Source: Cyprinodon diabolis
Lineage: Eukaryota > Chordata > Actinopteri > Cyprinodontiformes > Cyprinodontidae
Length of the DNA stretch: 64,000 bases
Direction: 5' to 3'
Assembly: GCA_030533445.1 (NCBI GenBank)
Contig: CM060065.1
Span: 2,313,710-2,377,709, forward strand
Positions 54,601 through 64,000 of this stretch are shown here, piece after piece. Every line of letters starts with the position of its first letter. The stretch's first letter is position 1. The notes under the pieces were generated by a model. The model ran no database searches, was not told the DNA's origin, and saw only the letters and a list, made by a program, of their open reading frames with translations. A program made the position numbers and the translations under genes.

Positions 54601-57600
54601 TGGATCAGGAGCAGATGTCCTAGATCAGGAGCAGATGTCCTGGATCAGGAGCAGATGTCCTGGAAGAGGAGCACATGTCCTGGATCAGGAGCAGATGTCC
54701 TGGATGAGGAGCACATGTCCTGGATCAGGAGCAGATGTCCTGAATCAGGAGCACATGTCCTAGATCAGGAGCAGATGTCCTGGATGAGGAGCACATGTCC
54801 TAGATCAGGAGCAGATGTCCTGGATCAGGATCAGATATCCTGGATCAGGAGCACATGTCCTAGATCAGGAGCACATGTCCTAGATCAGGAGCAGATGTCC
54901 TGGATCAGGAGCAGATGTCATGGATCAGGATCAGATGTCCTGGATCAGGAGCACATGTCCTGGATCAGGAGCACATGTCCTAGATCAGGAGCAGATGTCC
55001 TGGATCAGGAGCAGATGTCCTGGATCAGGAGCACATGTCCCGGATCAGGAGCAGATGTCCTGAATCAGGATCAGATGTCCTAGATCAGGAGCAGATGTCC
55101 TGGATCAGGATCAGATGTCCCGCATCAGGACCCCATGACCCGGATCAGGAGCAGGTGTCCTGGATCAGGATCAGATGTCCTAGATCAGGAGCAGATGTCC
55201 TGGATCAGGAGCAGATGTCCTGGATCAGGAGCACATGTCCCGGATCAGGAGCAGATGTCCTGGATCAGGAGCACATGTCCTGGATCAGGAGCACATGTCC
55301 TAGATCAGGAGCAGATGTCCTGGATCAGGAGCAGATGTCCTGGATGAGGAGCACATGTCCCGGATGAGGAGCAGATGTCCTGGATCAGGAGCAGATGTCC
55401 TGGATCAGGAGCACATTTCCTGGATCAGGATCAGATGTCCTGGATCAGGAGCACATGTCCTAGATCAGGAGCAGATGTCCTGGATCCGGAGCAGATGTCC
55501 TGGATCAGGAGCAGATGTCCTGGATGAGGAGCACATGTCCCGGATCAGGAGCAGATGTCCTTGATCAGGAGCACATGTCCTGGATCAGGAGCAGATGTCC
55601 TGGATCAGGAGCACATATCCTAGATCAGGAGCAGATGTCCTGGATGAGGAGCACATGTCTTGGATCAGGAGCACATTTCCTGGATCAGGATCAGATGTCC
55701 TAGATCAGGAGCACATGTCCTAGATCAGGAGCAGATGTCCTGGATCAGGAGCAGATGTCCTTGATCAGGAGCACATGTCCTGGATCAGGAGCAGATGTTC
55801 TGAATCAGGAGCAGATGTCCTGGATCCGGAGCACATTTCCTGGATCAGGAGCAGATGTCCTGGATGAGGAGCACATGTCCCGGATCAGGAGCAGATGTCC
55901 TTGATCAGGAGCACATGTCCTGGATTAGGAGCAGATGTCCTGGATCAGGAGCAGATGTCCTGGATGAGGAGCACATGTCCCGGATCAGGAGCAGATGTCC
56001 TTGATCAGGAGCACATGTCCTGGATCAGGAGCAGATGTTCTGAATCAGGAGCAGATGTCCTGGATCAGGAGCACATTTCCTGGATCAGGATAAGATGTCC
56101 TGGATCAGGAGCAGATGTCCTGGATCAGGAGCAGATGTCCTGGATCAGGAGCAGATGTCCTGGATTAGGAGCAGATGTCCTGGATCAGGAGCAGATGTCC
56201 TGGATCAGGAACAGATGTCCTGGATCAGGAGCAGATGTCCTGGATCAGGAACAGATGTCCTGGATCAGGAGCAGATGTCCTGGATCAGGAGCAGATGTCC
56301 TGGATCAGGAGCACATTTCCTGGATCAGGATCAGATGTCCTGGATCAGGAGCAGATGTCCTGGATCAGGAGCACATTTCCTGGATCAGGATCAGATGTCC
56401 TGGATCAGAAGCAGATGTCCTGGATTAGGAGCAGATGTCCTGGTTTAGGAGCAGATGTCCTGGATCAGGAGCAGATGTCCTGGATCAGGAGCAGATGTCC
56501 TGGATCAGGAGCACATGTCCTGGATCAGGAGCAGATGTCCTGAATCAGGAGCAGATGTCCTGGATCAGGAGCACATTTCCTGGATCAGGATAAGATGTCC
56601 TGGATCAGGAGCAGATGTTCTGGATCAGGAGCAGATGTCATGGATCAGGAACAGATGTCCTGGATCAGGAGCAGATGTCCTGGATCAGGAGCAGATGTCC
56701 TGGATCAGGAGCAGATGTCCTGGATCAGGAGCACATTTCCTGGATCAGGATAAGATGTCCTGGATGAGGAGCACATGTCCTGGATCAGGAGCATATGTCC
56801 TGAATCAGGAGCACATGTCCTAGATCAGGAGCAGATGTCCTGGATGAGGAGCACATGTCCTAGATCAGGAGCAGATGTCCTGGATCAGGATCAGATATCC
56901 TGGATCAGGAGCACATGTCCTAGATCAGGAGCAGATGTCCTAGATCAGGAGCAGATGTCCTGGATCAGGAGCAGATGTCCTGGATCAGGATCAGATGTCC
57001 TGGATCAGGAGCATATGTCCTGGATCAGGAGCACATGTCCTAGATCAGGAGCAGATTTCCTGGATCAGGAGCAGATGTCCTGGATCAGGAGCACATGTCC
57101 CGGATCAGGAGCAGATGTCCTGGATCAGGATCAGATGTCCTAGATCAGGAGAAGATGTCCTGGATCAGGATCAGATGTCCTGGATCAGGAGCAGATGTCC
57201 TGGATCAGGAGTAGATGTCCTAGATCAGGAGCACATGTCCTGGATCAGGAGCACATGTCCTAGATCAGGAGCAGATGTCCTGGATCAGGATCAGATGTCC
57301 TGGATCAGGAGCAGATGTCCTGGATCAGGAGCAGATGCCCTGGATGAGGAGCACATGTCCTAGATCAGGAGCAGATGTCCTAGATCAGGAGCAGATGTGC
57401 TAGATCAGGAGCAGATGTCCTGGATCAGGAGCAGATGTCCTGGATCAGGAGCAGATGTCCTGGATGAGGAGCACATGTCCTAGATCAGGAGCAGATGTCC
57501 TGGATGAGGAGCACATGTCCTGGATCAGGAGCAGATGTCCTGGATCAGGAGCAGATATCCTAGATCAGGAGCAGATGTCCTAGATCAGGAGCACATGTCC

Positions 57601-60600
57601 TAGATCAGGATCAGATGTCCTGGATCAGGAGCAGATGTCCTGGATCAGGAGCAGATGTCCTGGATCAGGAGCAGATGCCCTGGATGAGGAGCACATGTCC
57701 TAGATCAGGAGCAGATGTCCTGGATCAGGAGCAGATGTCCTGGATGAGGAGCACATGTCCTAGATCAGGAGCAGATGTCCTGGATGAGGAGCACATGTCC
57801 TGGATCAGGATCAGATGTCCTGGATCAGGAGCAGATGTCCTGGATGAGGAGCACATGTCCTAGATCAGGATCAGATGTCCTGGATCAGGAGCAGATGTCC
57901 TGGATCAGGAGCAGATGCCCTGGATGAGGAGCACATGTCCTAGATCAGGAGCAGATGTCCTAGATCAGGAGCAGATGTCCTAGATCAGGAGCAGATGTCC
58001 TGGATCAGGAGCACATGTCCTGGATCAGGAGCAGATGTCCTGGATGAGGAGCACATGTCCTAGATAAGGAGCAGATGTCCTAGATCAGGAGCAGATGTCC
58101 TGGATCAGGAGCAGATGTCCTTGATCAGGAGCACATGTCCTAGATCAGGATCAGATGTCCTAGATCAGGAGCAGATGTCCTGGATGAGGAGCACATGTCC
58201 TAGATCAGGAGCAGATGTCCTGGATCAGGAGCAGATGTCCTGGATCAGGAGCAGATGTCCTGGATGAGGAGCACATATCCTGGATCAGGAGCAGATGTCC
58301 TGAATCAGGAGCACATGTCCTAGATCAGGAGCAGATGTCCTGGATGAGGAGCACATGTCCTAGATCAGGAGCAGATGTCCTGGATCAGGATCAGATATCC
58401 TGGATCAGGAGCAGATGTCCTAGATCAGGAGCACATGTCCTAGATCAGGAGCAGATGCCCTGGATCAGGAGCAGATGTCCTGGATCAGGATCAGATGTCC
58501 TGGATCAGGAGCACATGTCCTAGATCAGGAGCAGATTTCCTGGATCAGGAGCAGATGTCCTGGATCAGGAGCACATGTCCCGGATCAGGAGCAGATGTCC
58601 TGGATCAGGATCAGATGTCCTAGATCAGAAGCACATGTCCTAGATCAGGATCAGATGTCCTGCATCAGGAGCAGATATCCTAGATCAGGAGCAGATGTCC
58701 TAGATCAGGAGCACATGTCCTAGATCAGGAGCAGATGTCCTGGATCAGGAGCACATGTCCTGGATCAGGAGCACATGTCCTGGATCAGGAGCACATGTCC
58801 TAGATCAGGAGCAGATGTCCTGGATCAGGAGCAGATGTCCTGGATGAGGAGCACATGTCCTAGATCAGGAGCAGATGTCCTGGATGAGGAGCACATGTCC
58901 TGGATCAGGAGCAGATGTCCTGGATCAGGAGCAGATATCCTAGATCAGGAGCAGATGTCCTAGATCAGGAGCACATGTCCTAGATCAGGAGCAGATGTCC
59001 TGGATCAGGATCAGATGTCCTGGATCAGGAGCAGATGTCCTGGATCAGGAGCAGATGTCCTGGATCAGGAGCAGATGCCCTGGATGAGGAGCACATGTCC
59101 TAGATCAGGAGCAGATGTCCTAGATCAGGAGCAGATGTCCTGGATCAGGAGCAGATGTCCTGGATGAGGAGCACATGTCCTAGATCAGGAGCAGATGTCC
59201 TGGATGAGGAGCACATGTCCTGGATCAGGATCAGATGTCCTGGATCAGGAGCAGATGTCCTGGATGAGGAGCACATGTCCTAGATCAGGATCAGATGTCC
59301 TGGATCAGGAGCAGATGTCCTGGATCAGGAGCAGATGCCCTGGATGAGGAGCACATGTCCTAGATCAGGAGCAGATGTCCTAGATCAGGAGCAGATGTCC
59401 TAGATCAGGAGCAGATGTCCTGGATCAGGAGCAGATGTCCTGGATCAGGAGCAGATGTCCTGGATGAGGAGCACATGTCCTAGATAAGGAGCAGATGTCC
59501 TAGATCAGGAGCAGATGTCCTGGATCAGGAGCAGATGTCCTTGATCAGGAGCACATGTCCTAGATCAGGATCAGATGTCCTAGATCAGGAGCAGATGTCC
59601 TGGATGAGGAGCACATGTCCTAGATCAGGAGCAGATGTCCTAGATCAGGAGCAGATGTCCTAGATCAGGAGCAGATGTCCTGGATCAGGAGCAGATGTCC
59701 TGGATGAGGAGCACATATCCTGGATCAGGAGCAGATGTCCTGAATCAGGAGCACATGTCCTAGATCAGGAGCAGATGTCCTGGATGAGGAGCACATGTCC
59801 TAGATCAGGAGCAGATGTCCTGGATCAGGATCAGATATCCTGGATCAGGAGCAGATGTCATAGATCAGGAGCACATGTCCTAGATCAGGAGCAGATGCCC
59901 TGGATCAGGAGCAGATGTCCTGGATCAGGATCAGATGTCCTGGATCAGGAGCACATGTCCTAGATCAGGAGCAGATTTCCTGGATCAGGAGCAGATGTCC
60001 TGGATCAGGAGCACATGTCCCGGATCAGGAGCAGATGTCCTGGATCAGGATCAGATGTCCTAGATCAGAAGCACATGTCCTAGATCAGGATCAGATGTCC
60101 TGGATCAGAAGCAGATGTCCTGGATCAGGAGCACATGTCCTAGATCAGGAGCAGATGTCCTGGATCAGGAGCACATGTCCTGGATCAGGAGCAGATGTCC
60201 TGGATGAGGAGAAGATGTCCTGGATCAGGAGCAGATGTCCTCGATCAGGAGCACATGTCCTGGATCAGGAGCAGATGTCCTGGATCAGGAGCAGATGTCC
60301 TGGATGAGGAGCACATATCCTGGATCAGGAGCAGATGTCCTGAATCAGGAGCACATGTCCTAGATCAGGAGCAGATGTCCTGGATGAGGAGCACATGTCC
60401 TAGATCAGGAGCAGATGTCCTGGATCAGGATCAGATATCCTGGATCAGGAGCACATGTCCTAGATCAGGAGCACATGTCCTAGATCAGGAGCAGATGTCC
60501 TGGATCAGGAGCAGATGTCCTAGATCAGGAGCAGATGTCCTGGATCAGGAGCACATGTCCTAGATCAGGAGCACATGTCCTAGATCAGGAGCAGATGTCC

Positions 60601-63600
60601 TGGATCAGGAGCAGATGTCCTAGATCAGGAGCAGATGTCCTGGATCAGGATCAGATGTCCTGGATCAGGAGCAGATGTCCTGGATCAGGAGCAGATGCCC
60701 TGGATGAGGAGCACATGTCCTAGATCAGGAGCAGATGTCCTAGATCAGGAGCAGTTGTCCTAGATCAGGAGCAGATGTCCTGGATCAGGAGCAGATGTCC
60801 TGGATGAGGAGCACATGTCCTAGATCAGGAGCAGATGTCCTGGATGAGGAGCACATGTCCTGGATCAGGAGCAGATGTCCTGGATCAGGAGCAGATATCC
60901 TAGATCAGGAGCAGATGTCCTAGATCAGGAGCACATGTCCTAGATCAGGAGCAGATGTCCTGGATCAGGATCAGATGTCCTGGATCAGGAGCACATGTCC
61001 TGGATCAGGAGCACATGTCCTAGATCAGGAGCAGATGTCCTGGATCAGGAGCAGATGTCCTGGATGAGGAGCACATGTCCTAGATCAGGAGCAGATGTCC
61101 TGGATGAGGAGCACATGTCCTGGATCAGGAGCAGATGTCCTGGATAAGGAGCAGATATCCTAGATCAGGAGCAGATGTCCTAGATCAGGAGCAGATGTCC
61201 TGGATCAGGATCAGATGTCCTGGATCAGGAGCAGATGTCCTGGATCAGGAGCAGATGCCCTGGATGAGGAGCACATGTCCTAGATCAGGAGCAGATGTCC
61301 TAGATCAGGAGCAGATGTCCTGGATGAGGAGCACATGTCCTGGATCAGGATCAGATGTCCTGGATAGGGAGCAGATGTCCTGGATGAGGAGCACATGTCC
61401 TAGATCAGGATCAGATGTCCTGGATCAGGAGCAGATGTCCTGGATCAGGAGCAGATGCCCTGGATGAGGAGCACATGTCCTAGATCAGGAGCAGATGTCC
61501 TAGATCAGGAGCAGATGTCCTAGATCAGGAGCAGATGTCCTGGATCAGGAGCAGATGTCCTGGATCAGGAGCAGATGTCCTGGATGAGGAGCACATGTCC
61601 TAGATAAGGAGCAGATGTACTAGATCAGGAGCAGATGTCCTGGATCAGGAGCAGATGTCCTTGATCAGGAGCACATGTCCTAGATCAGGAGCAGATGTCC
61701 TGGATCAGGATCAGATGTCCTGGATCAGGAGCACATGTCCTAGATCAGGAGCAGATTTCCTGGATCAGGAGCAGATGTCCTGGATCAGGAGCACATGTCC
61801 CGGATCAGGAGCAGATGTCCTGGATCAGGATCAGATGTCCTAGATCAGAAGCACATGTCCTAGATCAGGATCAGATGTCCTGGATCAGAAGCAGATGTCC
61901 TGGATCAGGAGCACATGTCCTAGATCAGGAGCAGATGTCCTGGATCAGGAGCACATGTCCTGGATCAGGAGCAGATGTCCTGGATGAGGAGAAGATGTCC
62001 TGGATCAGGAGCAGATGTCCTCGATCAGGAGCACATGTCCTGGATCAGGAGCAGATGTCCTGGATCAGGAGCAGATGTCCTGGATGAGGAGCACATATCC
62101 TGGATCAGGAGCAGATGTCCTGAATCAGGAGCACATGTCCTAGATCAGGAGCAGATGTCCTGGATGAGGAGCACATGTCCTAGATCAGGAGCAGATGTCC
62201 TGGATCAGGATCAGATATCCTGGATCAGGAGCACATGTCCTAGATCAGGAGCACATGTTCTAGATCAGCAGCAGATGTCCTGGATCAGGAGCAGATGTCC
62301 TGGATCAGGATCAGATGTCCTGGATCAGGAGCACATGTCCTAGATCAGGAGCAGATTTCCTGGATCAGGAGCAGATGTCCTGGATCAGGAGCACATGTCC
62401 CGGATCAGGAGCAGATGTCCTGGATCAGGATCAGATGTCCTAGATCAGGAGCAGATGTCCTGGATCAGGATCAGATGTCCCGCATCAGGACCCCATGACC
62501 CGGATCAGGAGCAGATGTCCTGGATCAGGATCAGATGTCCTAGATCAGGAGCAGATGTCCTGGATCAGGAGCACATGTCCGGGATCAGGAGCAGATGTCC
62601 TGGAAGAGGATCAGATGTCCTGGATCAGAAGCAGATGTCCTGGATAAGGAGCACATGTCCTGGATCAGGATCAGATGTCCTGGATCAGGAGAAGATGTCC
62701 TGGATCAGGATCAGATGTCCTGGATCAGGAGCACATGTCCTGGATCAGGAGCACATGTCCTAGATTAGGAGCAGATGTCCTGGATCAGGAGCACATGTCC
62801 TGGATCAGGAGCACATGTCCTGGATCAGGAGCAGATGTCCTGGATCAGGAGCAGATGTCCTGGATCAGGAGAAGATGTCCTGGATCAGGATCAGATGTCC
62901 TGGATCAGGAGCAGATGTCCTGGATCAGGAGCACATGTCCTGGATCAGGAGCACATGTCCTGGATGAGGAGCAGATGTCCTGGATGAGGAGCAGATGTCC
63001 TGGATCAGGAGCAGATGTCCTAGATCAGGAGCAGATGTCCTGGATCAGGAGCAGATGTCCTGGAAGAGGAGCACATGTCCTGGATCAGGAGCAGATGTCC
63101 TGGATGAGGAGCACATGTCCTGGATCAGGAGCAGATGTCCTGAATCAGGAGCACATGTCCTAGATCAGGAGCAGATGTCCTGGATGAGGAGCACATGTCC
63201 TAGATCAGGAGCAGATGTCCTGGATCAGGATCAGATATCCTGGATCAGGAGCACATGTCCTAGATCAGGAGCACATGTCCTAGATCAGGAGCAGATGTCC
63301 TGGATCAGGAGCAGATGTCATGGATCAGGATCAGATGTCCTGGATCAGGAGCACATGTCCTGGATCAGGAGCACATGTCCTAGATCAGGAGCAGATGTCC
63401 TGGATCAGGAGCAGATGTCCTGGATCAGGAGCACATGTCCCGGATCAGGAGCAGATGTCCTGGATCAGGATCAGATGTCCTAGATCAGGAGCAGATGTCC
63501 TGGATCAGGATCAGATGTCCCGCATCAGGACCCCATGACCCGGATCAGGAGCAGGTGTCCTGGATCAGGAGCAGATGTCCTGGATGAGGAGCACATGTCC

Positions 63601-64000
63601 CGGATCAGGAGCAGATGTCCTGGATCAGGAGCACATGTCCTGGATCAGGAGCACATGTCCTAGATCAGGAGCAGATGTCCTGGATCAGGAGCAGATGTCC
63701 TGGATGAGGAGCACATGTCCCGGATGAGGAGCAGATGTCCTGGATCAGGAGCAGATGTCCTGGATCAGGAGCACATTTCCTGGATCAGGATCAGATGTCC
63801 TGGATCAGGAGCACATGTCCTAGATCAGGAGCAGATGTCCTGGATCCGGAGCAGATGTCCTGGATCAGGAGCAGATGTCCTGGATGAGGAGCACATGTCC
63901 CGGATCAGGAGCAGATGTCCTTGATCAGGAGCACATGTCCTGGATCAGGAGCAGATGTCCTGGATCAGGAGCACATATCCTAGATCAGGAGCAGATGTCC
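45664..64000. repeat. 20-bp satellite array, about 917 units, continuing past the window
   Basis: The consensus is TGGATCAGGAGCAGATGTCC. From 45661 to 64000 the register never slips: every 20th base starts a unit. Variation is mostly substitution at four sites: base 2 (G/A), base 6 (C/G, giving GATGAGG), base 11 (G/T) and base 13 (G/C, giving GCACATG). Rarer variants include GCAGATGCCC, GCAGATTTCC, GCAGATATCC and a GACCCCATGACC unit. Each unit normally holds GATC and an E-box. Open frames of up to 222 codons with SWIRSRCPGSGADVLDQ are artefacts of the 60-bp (20-codon) cycle. Confidence 0.98.

Noticed and set aside
45616..63924. Dozens of plus-strand frames with SWIRSRCPGSGADVLDQ
   Set aside because: By-product of the 20-bp satellite (60-bp cycle). 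Frames end wherever a TAG variant falls in phase.
45664..64000. CRISPR array
   Set aside because: There are no alternating repeats and unique spacers. It is a continuous tandem repeat in a eukaryotic setting, without cas genes.

Overview
The window looks like teleost fish nuclear DNA. It has spliced vertebrate-type exons, a CpG-rich promoter, many fish-type transposons (Tc1/mariner, hAT, L2-like LINEs, Gypsy-like LTRs) and very large minisatellite arrays. There are no operons, bacterial-style coding density, rRNA, tRNA or CRISPR arrays that I can see. I cannot name the species.

The one gene I can assemble with confidence is PLEKHO2 (pleckstrin-homology domain family O member 2) on the minus strand. 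Seven coding exons run from the start codon at 35575 to the stop at 15485 and give an uninterrupted 627-residue product. Every exon length is a multiple of three and every splice junction has GT/AG. Intron 1 is about 15 kb and is filled with repeats: a 17-bp minisatellite (23.9-27.0 kb), an intact-looking Tc1 element (22.4-23.6 kb), an 11-bp minisatellite (31.2-33.5 kb) and an almost perfect 390-bp inverted repeat (33.9-34.8 kb). A possible first exon of a second minus-strand gene lies at 2.48-2.52 kb, next to a ZNF143-like promoter motif.

Layout. 0-3.4 kb: degraded MITEs and a candidate promoter. 3.4-7.7 kb: a stack of insertions, in which an L2-like LINE is split by a solo LTR that itself holds a TIR element, followed by a hAT-like element split by a Tc1 element. 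9.1-10.4 kb: a purine-rich 17-bp minisatellite. 12.2-14.4 kb: a composite TIR element carrying an 11-bp minisatellite. 15.5-35.6 kb: PLEKHO2. 36.1-39.1 kb: remains of a Gypsy-like element whose LTR holds another solo LTR, then an antisense solo LTR, a gag-like ORF and an in-frame 30-bp repeat. 40.5-41.0 kb: a second hAT-like copy. 44.7-45.4 kb: a solo LTR related to the one at 36.2 kb. 45.6-64.0 kb: a 29-G run and then a 20-bp satellite that leaves the window still in phase after 917 units.

Tandem arrays occupy about 26 kb, roughly 41% of the window, in five unit families (six arrays). Most long open frames in this window are by-products of these arrays, because units of 11, 17 or 20 bp are read in all three phases, and they should not be taken as proteins.
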